From the NCBI GenBank assembly GCA_049302575.1, contig JBAQMG010000083.1, forward strand, positions 1 through 35,026: DNA of 35,026 bases, written 5' to 3'. The notes below the pieces were generated by a model that was given only the letters and a program-made list of their open reading frames with translations, searched no databases and was not told where the DNA came from. The stretch comes from JBAQMG01 sp049302575 (GTDB lineage: Bacteria > Bacillota > Desulfitobacteriia > Desulfitobacteriales > Desulfitobacteriaceae). The position numbers were made by a program, and so were the translations under genes. The number at the start of each line of letters is the position of its first letter. Positions within the stretch are counted from its first letter, which is position 1. Below are positions 14,055 to 21,959 of this stretch, piece by piece.

Positions 14055-16322
14055 ATGAGATTAAAGTTATATTTAGTGCTTATATTAATAGGTATCTACT
14101 TTTTGTATCCAGGAAAAGTGTATGCTGAACAAATATCGAATTTCTCCAGCGAAAAGGCTTATGACCACATAAAATATCTTGTGCAAAAGATTGGACCGCG
14201 ACCAGCTGGTAGTAAGGCAGAACAAAAGGCCGCAGGGTATATCAAACTCAACCTAGAGAAAGATGGTTGGAAAGTAAAGGAACAGCAGTTTAGCAAAGTA
14301 GTCGTGCGGGAATTTCCTGAAAATTTTACTGAGCAAAAAATCGAACTAGTGAACAGTCAAAATATCATTGCGGAACTTCCTGGATCAAAACCTGATTGTA
14401 TTTTGATCGGTGCGCATTATGATTCGGCAGGTCTTGACGTACCTGGTGCAGTGGATAACGCCTCTGGAGTAGGCCTATTACTTGAACTTGCTAGGATTCT
14501 AGGTGCGGAGCCACACGAAGAAACTTATCAATTAGTGTTTTTCGGGGCGGAAGAGGCTGGCTTAGTTGGATCATCGTTCTATGCTAACCAAGCTGATTTA
14601 TCAGTCGTAAATTGGATGTTGAATCTGGATATGATTGGATTACCTTTAGAAATTGATGTTGCCGCCAAAAAATCAACCTCTCCTGAGCTTATAAAACTAG
14701 TAACGGAGCTGACTAGAAAGAGTCAAATTCCCTTTCACCTTAGTCGGGATTTTATCGTGATGACAAGAGAGAGTTCTCAAGGTGGGGCAAGCGATTTTAG
14801 CCCTTTTTTAGAAAAGGGCTTGCCCGCTTTAGGCTTGGGAATCACAGGTCGACCTGCAGGGTATTTTCATAGGCCCGAAGATGGAATGGAACAAATTTCA
14901 CAGGGAGATCTGCAAAAAGTGGGAGATTATGCAAAACTCCTTGTTACATCGATCAAGCTGGAAAAGACAGGTTTGCGTAGCTGGGATGAATTATATTTAA
15001 CCTTTCAAATCGGTTCCAGGGTAATCATTTTACCTTCTTTGGTTATCGGGGTATTTATTTTATTGACGATAGGGTTGACAATTTTTATTCTGTTTAAGTC
15101 TCGCCAAAAAGCTTCCTGCTTTTCCTGGAAAGAACATCTCTGGGTTGTCGGAGTAGTCTTTGTAACTGCATTTTTGATCGTTAGTCTAACAGAAACTGGG
15201 GAACTGCTTTGGCGATCAGTTAAGAATGCGCGAATCATTTGGTATGCTTATCCAGGCTATTTTTTAATGGCAAGGGTGGGAATAGCGCTTAGTTTGATGG
15301 TAATATTGGGTAGTCTACTGCGGCGCTTGTCTTTACCAAAGGATCCTTTAATATATTGGCGCCTGGGTGTTTTTGCTCTATTGCTAATAAGTTCAATTAC
15401 TGCCTTAATCAGGATTGACCTAGCATTTCCCTTTGTTTTCTGGTTATTTTGCTTTGATCTGCAATTCCTATTTCCAAATATTATCCTAACTTTGATAGGG
15501 CCGTACTTTATTTATAAATTACATTGGGAGTTGTTACATTCTCAACAGTGGTCTAGTTTCTATGAAACATTGCACCAGTACTTTCTTTTATTTATGCTGA
15601 TCTACGCGTTGCTGATCATACCGCTAATCTTAGGCACAATGCAGGTTGTTGTCATGAAAATAAAGCTTTGGAGGAATTATATTGTTATACTTCGTCGTCC
15701 CGCTGCAGTAGGATTAATTTTGATTATCTTAAGTCTTGGTTTAATACCCAGCTATACTAAGACCTATGCGCAAACGGTAACTGTTCAAGAGGAATGGATT
15801 GGAAATAGTGAAGCAAGATTGCATGTTTTTTCGTCAGAGAATCTCCCGCAAAAGTTCTTGAATAATTTTAACACGCAGAACCGCAAAGAAGTTTATCTTC
15901 CGGGATACGATGAAGTTCCCCCGGTGAATCTTAAAGTCTCAGCAACGGAAAGGCTAAATTCTTCAGAACGATTGTTGAACTTAATATTCAATCTTAATTA
16001 TCTTCATGAACCATATTTACTGCGTATAAAAGTACAGAGTCAACAACCTTTTCAGGTTCTTCAAACAGAGGGATTTTTGCCCCTGTCTAAATTACCGAAA
16101 AAGGTACTGTTAAAAGGTAAGAAATTTGGGGATAACTATTATTTGACGATGGAAAGTACCCCCCCTCATAATAGTACTATTAAAATGAGTTTAGAGGCGA
16201 GTGATCAAATCAAATGTCAAGTGGAAGCTTTATTGGCAGATTATACAAGAAAACTCACCTTACAAGAAGCTAATCTTTCTGTAAATTACCAATCACTAGT
16301 TCAAGCTACTTATGATTTTTAA
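14055..16322 (+). CDS. Secreted/membrane M28 family zinc aminopeptidase with polytopic C-terminal domain
   Basis: A 755-residue protein. A signal peptide (MRLKLYLVLILIGIYFLYPGKVYA) leads into an M28 peptidase domain facing outwards. Zinc ligands and catalytic acids are in place: GAHYDS (His about 121), PGAVDNASG (bridging Asp about 134), FFGAEEAG (Glu-Glu about 166-167), LNLDMIG (Asp) and GYFHRPED (His). From about residue 315 there are seven or eight hydrophobic segments, then a soluble tail of about 180 residues. That architecture recalls Fxna/ER-type M28 proteins and is less usual than the short secreted form. ATG 14055 has AAAGGG upstream; the in-frame TTG at 14037 has no ribosome site. 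It is divergent from the PLD-like lipoprotein gene, with a 135-bp spacer. Confidence 0.9.
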   Translation: MRLKLYLVLILIGIYFLYPGKVYAEQISNFSSEKAYDHIKYLVQKIGPRPAGSKAEQKAAGYIKLNLEKDGWKVKEQQFSKVVVREFPENFTEQKIELVNSQNIIAELPGSKPDCILIGAHYDSAGLDVPGAVDNASGVGLLLELARILGAEPHEETYQLVFFGAEEAGLVGSSFYANQADLSVVNWMLNLDMIGLPLEIDVAAKKSTSPELIKLVTELTRKSQIPFHLSRDFIVMTRESSQGGASDFSPFLEKGLPALGLGITGRPAGYFHRPEDGMEQISQGDLQKVGDYAKLLVTSIKLEKTGLRSWDELYLTFQIGSRVIILPSLVIGVFILLTIGLTIFILFKSRQKASCFSWKEHLWVVGVVFVTAFLIVSLTETGELLWRSVKNARIIWYAYPGYFLMARVGIALSLMVILGSLLRRLSLPKDPLIYWRLGVFALLLISSITALIRIDLAFPFVFWLFCFDLQFLFPNIILTLIGPYFIYKLHWELLHSQQWSSFYETLHQYFLLFMLIYALLIIPLILGTMQVVVMKIKLWRNYIVILRRPAAVGLILIILSLGLIPSYTKTYAQTVTVQEEWIGNSEARLHVFSSENLPQKFLNNFNTQNRKEVYLPGYDEVPPVNLKVSATERLNSSERLLNLIFNLNYLHEPYLLRIKVQSQQPFQVLQTEGFLPLSKLPKKVLLKGKKFGDNYYLTMESTPPHNSTIKMSLEASDQIKCQVEALLADYTRKLTLQEANLSVNYQSLVQATYDF

Positions 16323-16384
16323 CGGAAAATTTCTCTAGCATAATTATTTTTGAGAAAAATATTATTTGAGGGGGGAAAGACACT

Positions 16385-16624
16385 ATGTATAAAAAAATTG
16401 CTCTAGAAGACGGTCTAACAAATGTAGCACAGGCTCTTCATGCTGCAGGTTACCAAACGACATCCTTAGAGGGTCAAAGTTTAAGTAATGTTCAAGCCGT
16501 GGTTGTTAAAGGAGATGGAATCGATATTTTAGCTCCAGATGCTGGACTTAGAATTCCGGTGATTAATGCTTCGGGGAGAAGCGCAGATGAGATAGTAGAT
16601 GTCCTAAGGGACAGGCTTAGTTAA
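16385..16624 (+). CDS. YkuS/UPF0180-type protein
   Basis: A 79-residue soluble protein. The N-terminus KKIALEDGLTNVAQALHAAGYQTTSLE and the end INASGRSADEIVDVLRDRLS match the UPF0180 (B. subtilis YkuS) pattern of an alpha/beta fold with a final ITASG-xTxDEV-like helix. Members are small Firmicute proteins of unknown function. The two cysteines seen in some YkuS members (CDCC) are absent; this one has GDGIDIL. A strong GAGGGGGG ribosome site precedes the ATG. It may be co-transcribed with the M28 peptidase gene (62-bp gap) and is closed by the terminator at 16716. Confidence 0.8.
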   Translation: MYKKIALEDGLTNVAQALHAAGYQTTSLEGQSLSNVQAVVVKGDGIDILAPDAGLRIPVINASGRSADEIVDVLRDRLS

Positions 16625-16715
16625 AATGCATAATGTTCGACCTCTAGCCTCGATCTGACTTCTGATATTGCCTCTGACATCCAATCTCTAAAATCCGAAT
16701 TTGTATATCTGATTT

Positions 16716-16740
16716 AGCCATCCAAAGTGGATGGCTTTTG
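16716..16740 (+). terminator. Terminator downstream of the YkuS-like gene
   Basis: Perfect 8-bp stem AGCCATCC/GGATGGCT (16716-16723, 16729-16736) followed by TTTTG. Confidence 0.8.
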
Positions 16741-17000
16741 ATTATTTAAGCAGGTTTAAATAAGACTAGGCAAAAAAGATTGCCTCAATGCTAGGTCACA
16801 CTTGTCACCACCTCATTACCTGTTTGTAAGATACGAGGCACGAGCTGCGATGAATCAAAGCTCTAACGCCGAAGCTAGGGTGAGCACCAATACTGACCTT
16901 ATCCATATAATGGATAAGGAGGGGCTTTAGGTATTCGCTGTTAGAATAAATATAATCTAACTTCTTAGGACACGACGAAATGATCCTTTATTTAATAATA
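16741..17000. other. Non-coding, hairpin-rich gap
   Basis: No gene with a ribosome site is visible. It holds an 8- to 10-bp interrupted hairpin GACTAGGCAA...TTGCCT...CTAGGTC (16764-16797), GAGCT/AGCTC pairing around GATGAATCAA (about 16840-16863), and a perfect 9-bp hairpin CCTTATCCA/TGGATAAGG (16897-16919). TATAAT lies at 16951-16956 inside an inverted repeat GTTAGA/TCTAAC and may be the -10 of the 51-residue gene. The GATGAATCAA plus hairpin stretch resembles right ends of IS200/IS605 elements, so part of it may be a decayed element; a structured RNA is the alternative. Confidence 0.35.
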
Positions 17001-17023
17001 ATTAATGGAAGGAGTGTATTATT

Positions 17024-17179
17024 ATGTTTTTTGGCTTAATTCCTTTTGGCTTGGGTTTAGGTCTTGGCTATGGTCTCGGAGCTGTTACTGGACCACATGG
17101 AAGACCTTATTACCCTTACCCTTTATATCAGGTTTATCCTCCAGCTTACCCTCCTCTGTACCCGTACCGTTGGTATTAA
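17024..17179 (+). CDS. 51-residue Gly/Leu- and Tyr/Pro-rich peptide, possible spore-coat type
   Basis: ATG 17024 preceded by GGAAGGAG (17007-17014, nine-base spacing) opens a 51-codon frame. The first half, FGLIPFGLGLGLGYGLGAV, is a Gly-Leu hydrophobic stretch; the second half, PYYPYPLYQVYPPAYPPLYP, alternates Tyr and Pro and ends RWY. A longer frame overlapping it from 17005 starts at the ribosome site itself and has no start signal, so it is a shadow. Small Gly-rich or Tyr/Pro-rich proteins are typical of spore coats in Firmicutes, and this organism carries spore genes. That role is inference. It lies alone between a structured gap and a terminator at 17277. Confidence 0.65.
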   Translation: MFFGLIPFGLGLGLGYGLGAVTGPHGRPYYPYPLYQVYPPAYPPLYPYRWY

Positions 17180-17276
17180 AATTATATTTTACAGTAATCA
17201 TATAAAAGTTAATTTATATCTTGGATAGAGGGGGAATTGCCTTTATCATCTAAAAGTTATACTCCGACAGTAATAG

Positions 17277-17303
17277 AAGGGAAGTTTATTGCTTCCCTTT
17301 TAC
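17277..17303 (+). terminator. Terminator downstream of the 51-residue gene
   Basis: 8-bp stem AAGGGAAG/CTTCCCTT (17277-17284, 17292-17299) followed by TT. The rest of the gap before the next gene (17180-17444) holds only this and the promoter at 17377. Confidence 0.65.
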
Positions 17304-17376
17304 TACTTCTATCTTCTGATACATTAATCTTACGCCAAGGATTTCAGTAAGCGAAGGCTTATTTCAAATGCTGATT

Positions 17377-17405
17377 TTGTGCACCCTAATTGTTCATGTT
17401 ATACT
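17377..17405 (+). promoter_or_regulatory. Promoter of the RlmI-type methyltransferase gene
   Basis: TTGTGC (17377-17382), 17-bp spacer, TATACT (17400-17405) preceded by TGT, an extended -10. An upstream in-frame GTG at 17379 falls inside the -35 box and so cannot be the start. Confidence 0.65.
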
Positions 17406-17444
17406 GGCACTATTAGAAGATCGGATAAAAGGGGAAAATTTGGC

Positions 17445-18719
17445 ATGATAAAGGTATTTTTAAAACAAAATCGCAAAAAAAGAGTTGAACAAGGGCATCC
17501 TTGGGTATACCGGAACGAGATAGAGCAACAAGAAGGGGACGATAAAGACGGAGATCTGGTGCAGGTTCTAAATCAAACAGGATTTTTTTTAGCTCAAGGG
17601 TTTTATAACCAATTTTCAAAAATTGCTGTACGTATAGTCGGTTATAGCGAGACAACAATTATTGATCAAGAATGGTTTTTACATAAGATTAAAAATGCCT
17701 GGGAACGACGTCAATGGTTGTTACCAGGGGTCAGTTCTTGTCGAGTTGTTTATGGTGAGGCTGATTTTCTGCCGGGGTTAATTGTTGACAAATATGAAGA
17801 TGTGCTGGTTGTTCAAATTCTTGCTTCAGGTATGGAAAATAGGCGTGAGTGGATTTTTCAGGCTCTAAGGGAACTGTTCCAGCCTAGGGGAATCTATGAA
17901 CGAAGTGATGTTTCCGTACGTCTGTTAGAAGGTCTGGAGGAAAGAGCAGGCTTTGTTGGAGAAGAATTTGATACAGTAGTGAAAGTTCAAGAAAACAATT
18001 TAGATATTTTAGTGGATGTAGCTGAGGGTCAGAAAACTGGGTATTTTTTTGATCAACGTGAAAATAGGGCTGCTTTGAAACCACTGATGAAGGGTTGGGG
18101 AAAATTTCGTGGAATTGAAATCGGTTCTGAAGGATTACCCCTTGATAAAAGTAAACAGGTGGTGAAAAATCCATTTTGGGATGGGGCTGAAGTACTTGAT
18201 TGTTTTTCACATACCGGATCGTTTATGCTTCATGCCTGTAAATATGGTGCCAAAAAAGTCACTGCAGTGGACATTTCTGAAAAAGCTTTGGAAATAGCTC
18301 GTCAAAATTCATTATTGAATGGTTTTTTGCATCGCACGGAATTTGTACAGGCTAATGTTTTCGATTTTTTGCGGGAGAAGGTTAAAGAAGGGAAGATTTG
18401 GGATATGGTTATTCTAGATCCCCCTGCCTTTGCTAAGAACCGTAAGGCTTTAGCTGGCGCTTTGCGAGGGTATAAAGAAATTAACCTTCAGGGATTAAAA
18501 CTTGTCCGATCTGGAGGTCTTCTAGTTACGGCATCATGTTCCTATCATCTTAAAACGATAGACTTCCTAAATACTATCCAGGAAGCAGCAGTAGATGCCA
18601 AGAAGGTCTTGCGTTTAGTCGAATTTCGCCGGGCAGGAGGGGATCATCCAGTGCTTTTAGGGAGCGAGGAAACAGATTATTTGAAATTTGCTATTTTTGA
18701 AGTCTTTGACCGTAAGTGA
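17445..18719 (+). CDS. Class I SAM-dependent rRNA methyltransferase, RlmI family
   Basis: A 424-residue protein, about 30 residues longer than usual. An N-terminal PUA-like domain (KKRVEQGHPWVYRNEI) precedes a Rossmann methyltransferase domain: GYFFDQRENRAAL (199-211), SAM-binding VLDCFSHTGSFMLHA (250-264), VDISEKALEIARQN, catalytic-site ILDPPAFAKNRKAL (about 323-336) and ASCSYHL, whose Cys is the likely nucleophile. The family makes 5-methylcytidine in 23S rRNA (position 1962 in E. coli). The extra length is an insertion of about 33 residues (GKFRGIEIGSEGLPLDKSKQ region, 213-245) between FDQREN and motif I. The ATG at 17445 follows an AAAAGGGGAAAA ribosome site and the promoter at 17377. Confidence 0.9.
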   Translation: MIKVFLKQNRKKRVEQGHPWVYRNEIEQQEGDDKDGDLVQVLNQTGFFLAQGFYNQFSKIAVRIVGYSETTIIDQEWFLHKIKNAWERRQWLLPGVSSCRVVYGEADFLPGLIVDKYEDVLVVQILASGMENRREWIFQALRELFQPRGIYERSDVSVRLLEGLEERAGFVGEEFDTVVKVQENNLDILVDVAEGQKTGYFFDQRENRAALKPLMKGWGKFRGIEIGSEGLPLDKSKQVVKNPFWDGAEVLDCFSHTGSFMLHACKYGAKKVTAVDISEKALEIARQNSLLNGFLHRTEFVQANVFDFLREKVKEGKIWDMVILDPPAFAKNRKALAGALRGYKEINLQGLKLVRSGGLLVTASCSYHLKTIDFLNTIQEAAVDAKKVLRLVEFRRAGGDHPVLLGSEETDYLKFAIFEVFDRK

Positions 18720-18731
18720 AGTAAGAGCCCT

Positions 18732-18759
18732 TTGCAAATGTTCTAACTTAACATATAAT
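18732..18759 (+). promoter_or_regulatory. Promoter of the Fur-family gene
   Basis: TTGCAA (18732-18737), 16-bp spacer, consensus TATAAT (18754-18759). Confidence 0.65.
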
Positions 18760-18792
18760 TAGTTCAAAAGCGTTAAGGGGGGTCGAAAAGCT

Positions 18793-19245
18793 GTGGAAGA
18801 GGTCAAAACCTTTGACCATGTTTGTAACCGTTTACGTAATCATTCCTATAAATTAACACCCCAGCGTCAAACTATTTTGCGAACTTTTTTAGAAAATGTT
18901 GATCGGCATTTAAGTGCGGAAGAGTTATATTTGTTAGTAAAAAATCAGTATCCTGAGATAGGTTTAGCAACGGTTTATCGAACTTTAGACCTCTTAGCGG
19001 AACTTGGTATATTGCAAAAGAATGATTTCGGAGATGGGCGTAGTCGTTATGAGTTTAACCGTGAGGATGAACACCATCATCATCATCATATGATTTGCCT
19101 GCGCTGTGGGAACGTTTCGGAATTTGATGATGATTTACTGGAATCGCTTGAAACTATCATTGCTAAAAGAACTCATTTTAAAGTTATGGATCATGACCTT
19201 AAATTTTATGGACATTGCCAAAATTGTATGGACATGCTGTTATAA
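18793..19245 (+). CDS. Fur-family metalloregulator
   Basis: A 150-residue Fur-superfamily repressor. An N-terminal winged helix (LTPQRQTILRTFL... ATVYRTLDLLAELGIL) is followed by a dimerisation/metal domain. A six-His stretch at 94-99 leads into MICLRCGNVSEF; CxxC pairs at 102/105 and 142/145 form the structural zinc site. The H-rich motif and CLRCG order suit Fur (iron) more than Zur, but PerR cannot be excluded because metal choice depends on single residues. The start is GTG 18793 after a GGGGGG ribosome site (ten-base spacing). It is transcribed from its own promoter 73 bp after the methyltransferase gene. Confidence 0.92.
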   Translation: MEEVKTFDHVCNRLRNHSYKLTPQRQTILRTFLENVDRHLSAEELYLLVKNQYPEIGLATVYRTLDLLAELGILQKNDFGDGRSRYEFNREDEHHHHHHMICLRCGNVSEFDDDLLESLETIIAKRTHFKVMDHDLKFYGHCQNCMDMLL

Positions 19246-19456
19246 GTAGTGTGTCTTTTTTTATTTTCAAGAAAGAATATATATAAATGGAGATAAATGG
19301 TATAAGGGCATAACTAATAAAAGAAAATAAGAGAGCGATCTTGAATAAAGGCGTATTAGAATGGGATTTGACGGACGATTCTTTATTAAGCAGAAGGAAA
19401 TATAGCTTTAGAAAGAGAAAAACCTTCTAGAAGAAAATGGAAAAGGGGTGAAGGTT

Positions 19457-20626
19457 TTGTCCCATCCTTTGACTACAAATGTGGAAAGCAAAGGGTTAAA
19501 TGAAGATTATTTCTCCTGGTGGTTAAAATTAAGGGTGTTTCAGTCAAAATGGTTTGGTAAAACAGATGAAGCCATTGAACGCACTGTTTTACTGCTCAAA
19601 CATAATTCGCCTAAAATACGGTTTAAGGAAATTCGTTTTCTACTCAAAGTCCAAGCTTATCAAGAAGCGCGTGAATATCTTGAATTAATAAATAGTGAAA
19701 CCAAAGATAATCAGGCTGAAGTTAAGCTTCTTTTAGCAAAGTGTTATCTAGGAATGGGTTTATTGGCTGAAGCAAAAGTAGTTATTGAAGATGCTTTGGA
19801 AATTGAACCTGAGAAAGCAGAATATTGGGATCTAATGGCTGATTGTCAGCTTGAACAAGGGGATTGGCGGGCGGCTATACTTGCCTTAGATAACTCAATG
19901 AGGGCGGCACCTAAACAAGCTGAAACAATTTTTCGTTTAGGTATGATTTATGCCCATCATGGAGAAATACTTGAAGCTTTACGTTGTTTTCAGGGCTGCT
20001 GTCAATTGCGTCCCCGATATGCACCTTACTGGGAAATGAAAGCAGAAATACATTTGCAATTAGAACAAATACCTCAGGCAGCTAGAAGTTTTGAAAAGGC
20101 CTTGCGTTTGGAAATTAACCCTGAATTGGCAGCCAGATTAGCTTATTGTTATATCCATTTGAATAAAATAAAGAAAGGTATAAAGTATTATGAATTGGTC
20201 TTGAAACATGAACCAGATCACTATGATGCACTATGTAACTTCGCTGCGGTTTATCAAAATCAAGGTCGCTCAATAGAAGCTCTGAATTTATTAGAGCGGG
20301 CACATAATATATATCCTAACGATGCAGTTCTTTTGAACAATTTGGCCTATACCCTAGTTCACTTAGGACGTACACGTCGGGCAATTGAAACCTATCACTC
20401 TGCCTTAAAATTAGCTCCAGATAATCCCTTGATTATCTATAACTTAAGCGTATGTTTGGTGCGTAAAGGTAGTTGGGAGGAAGGAATTGAAACTCTCACC
20501 AAACTCCTAGAACTTAATCCCGAACATTCAGAGGGTTGGGCGTTGCTGGGAAATATTTATGACCAAATAGCCCAATATGATGTCGCCATAGACTGTTTTA
20601 ATAAATCAATGAAGCTTGTAAGTTAA
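19457..20626 (+). CDS. Tetratricopeptide repeat protein
   Basis: A 389-residue protein made almost entirely of about ten TPR units from residue 45 on. Clear units contain AEYWDLMADCQLEQGDWRAA, TIFRLGMIYAHHGEILEALR, AARLAYCYIHLNKIKKGIKYYE, AVLLNNLAYTLVHLGRTRRA and GWALLGNIYDQIAQYDVAI. There is no signal peptide or membrane helix, so it is a cytoplasmic protein-binding scaffold; the partner is unknown. TTG 19457 is preferred because AAGGGGTG (19443-19450) is six bases upstream; the in-frame GTG at 19448 overlaps that ribosome site. It is monocistronic, ending in a strong terminator. The 200-bp upstream gap is AT-rich and shows no convincing promoter. Confidence 0.9.
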   Translation: MSHPLTTNVESKGLNEDYFSWWLKLRVFQSKWFGKTDEAIERTVLLLKHNSPKIRFKEIRFLLKVQAYQEAREYLELINSETKDNQAEVKLLLAKCYLGMGLLAEAKVVIEDALEIEPEKAEYWDLMADCQLEQGDWRAAILALDNSMRAAPKQAETIFRLGMIYAHHGEILEALRCFQGCCQLRPRYAPYWEMKAEIHLQLEQIPQAARSFEKALRLEINPELAARLAYCYIHLNKIKKGIKYYELVLKHEPDHYDALCNFAAVYQNQGRSIEALNLLERAHNIYPNDAVLLNNLAYTLVHLGRTRRAIETYHSALKLAPDNPLIIYNLSVCLVRKGSWEEGIETLTKLLELNPEHSEGWALLGNIYDQIAQYDVAIDCFNKSMKLVS

Positions 20627-20650
20627 AAAGGGGCCGAAAGGCCTCTTTTT
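20625..20650 (+). terminator. Terminator of the TPR gene
   Basis: AAAAAGGGGCC-GAAA-GGCCTCTTTTT: a GC stem with a GNRA loop and a T run; symmetrical A/T flanks may let it act both ways. Confidence 0.85.
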
Positions 20651-20690
20651 AGTTCTAGCAGAAGTGGGGCAGTAAATCGGTTACTCAAGG

Positions 20691-20900
20691 TTAGCTTTCT
20701 TCGAGCAATTTCCTGACTTCTTTTTCCGACAACCCTACTGCTTTAACTACTTCTGAAATCTCCATTCCCATATTCAAGAGGTTATTCGCGATTTTTGCAA
20801 TCCCTTTTGCTTCGCCCTTATTCTCTGCAGTCTCCATCCTCGTTAATTGATCCCGTAGTTTAAACACCCACCAGCAGACCACTATTATCAAAGCTACCAT
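20691..20900 (-). pseudogene. Truncated tail of an Rpn/YhgA-like (PD-(D/E)XK transposase-type) protein
   Basis: The 69-residue frame ends RDQLTRMETAENKGEAKGIAKIANNLLNMGMEISEVVKAVGLSEKEVRKLLEES. This is the usual C-terminal coiled, G-E-A-K-rich tail plus helical GLS-x-EEV motif of recombination-promoting nuclease (Rpn/PDDEXK_2) proteins. The nuclease domain of about 200 residues is missing. The frame instead opens with a short hydrophobic stretch (VALIIVVCWWVF), with no ribosome site before the ATG. I read it as a decayed remnant. The alternative, a real small membrane-anchored peptide, is less likely. Confidence 0.6.
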
Positions 20901-21002
20901 AACGACTTTATAGCTAGATTATACAACATGACATAGTACATTTCCATGAAAAGGCATTATAATTCTTTGTGCTTCACATGCTGAAAATAATGTACTCAGG
21001 TA

Positions 21003-21377
21003 GTTGGACACAGAACTGAAAAAAATAAGATAATAGTGGTATGAGTGAAAAAAGGTAATTACTCAGCACCGCAATATTTGAGCAACATAAATAGGGGTAA
21101 AAAGTACCCTTGAGAATGAACATGAATTAATTAATGAGAGGTTGCGCAGGGATGACAGGCTTGCTTGAAAAAGCATCCCGTACTATTTTAGAATCTAGCT
21201 CATCAGGGGTGGTGAATAGTTACGAAAAATGACAACTGGGAAGACTGCCTGAATAGTTTCAAGTTCATGATCCGGCAGGAATATCAGCAAGAACTGTACG
21301 AGCGGGTAATCCATAAAATCATCAAGCTTGGCATCGTCTTTCGAGGGAAAGAGGTCTTGGTGAAAGCTGGGGACTAA
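21003..21377 (+). mobile_element. Decayed mobile-element remnants
   Basis: No intact gene is present. The left part (from about 21003) has TTGGACACAGAACTGAAAAA followed by a short ATG frame starting MSEKR, resembling the left end of an IS3-type element and its orfA start. Further on, 21152-21232 encodes 26 codons ending in TGA. After a frame change, 21225-21377 encodes KNDNWEDCLNSFKFMIRQEY through YERVIHKIIKLGIVFRGKEV and LVKAGD, then a stop. That tail looks like the end of a larger enzyme and would suit a large serine recombinase or transposase. The frames are broken by several stops. Family names here are tentative. Confidence 0.4.
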
Positions 21378-21416
21378 GAATTAGTGAACTCGTTTAACTA
21401 AATATATAATCTCAAC

Positions 21417-21458
21417 ACGTATCCCTCGGTAAACTTTTGCCGAGGGACGTTTTTTTTG
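21417..21458 (+). terminator. Strong terminator closing the decayed region
   Basis: ACGT plus CCCTCGG (21417-21429) pairs with CCGAGGG plus ACGT (21440-21450), followed by a run of eight Ts. It insulates the queuosine operon. TATAAT at 21405-21410 lies just in front, without a good -35. Confidence 0.85.
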
Positions 21459-21575
21459 CTGGTTCTTCCAGTACATCAGAATCGCCCTAAAAAGCTGGTT
21501 CTCGTATACATTTTCTTTTAGGAAGAATAATGTTAAAATAAAGAGTACTATGTCAAAATTAAGGGAGAAAGTTTA

Positions 21576-21959
21576 ATGTTCCAAATTGCTATCCGAGCTC
21601 ATTTTGATGCTGCTCATTTTTTACGTAATTATCCTGGAAAGTGCTCACGCATCCACGGACATCGTTGGGATGTAGAAGTTTGCCTTAAGGGGAACGAATT
21701 GTCAGCAACAGGAATGTTGGTCGACTTTCACGATCTTAAGCAAGCAGTTAAACAAACCATAGCAGCCTATGATCATAACTTGCTCAATGAATTACCCGAA
21801 TTTACTCAAGAAAACTTGAATCCTACCGCTGAAAACATTGCTAAGCAGCTATTTCATGAGGTTAAAAAAGCCTTAGAGATCGAGCGAAACACCTGTCTGG
21901 CCTGGGTGAAAGTCTATGAATCACCTGATGCCTGGGCAATATTTGAGGAGGCTGATTAG
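21576..21959 (+). CDS. queD: 6-carboxy-5,6,7,8-tetrahydropterin synthase
   Basis: A 127-residue QueD. It converts 7,8-dihydroneopterin triphosphate to 6-carboxytetrahydropterin, the second step of the preQ0/queuosine pathway. Zinc ligands His14 (DAAHFL), His27 and His29 (RIHGHRW) and catalytic Cys23 (GKCSRIHGH) are present, as is the DFHDLK motif and the C-terminal Glu in VKVYESPDAWA. ATG 21576 follows GGGAGAAAG. It is the first gene of a six-gene operon; its TAG overlaps the next gene's GTG by one base. No preQ1 riboswitch is recognisable in the 115-bp leader. Confidence 0.96.
   Translation: MFQIAIRAHFDAAHFLRNYPGKCSRIHGHRWDVEVCLKGNELSATGMLVDFHDLKQAVKQTIAAYDHNLLNELPEFTQENLNPTAENIAKQLFHEVKKALEIERNTCLAWVKVYESPDAWAIFEEAD

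Noticed and set aside
16820..16890. Possible T-box or c-di-AMP riboswitch from AGGGTGAGCACCAATAC
   Set aside because: Only short resemblance; the T-box AGGGTGGNACCGCG core and other required elements are absent.
17005..17205. 66-codon plus-strand ORF starting in the ribosome site of the 51-residue gene
   Set aside because: Starts at GGAAGGAG itself with no upstream ribosome site; composition is Trp/Ser-rich and gene-unlike.
21459..21575. preQ1 riboswitch in the queD leader
   Set aside because: Searched by eye for AGAGGTTC...CCTCT with the A-rich tail; not present.
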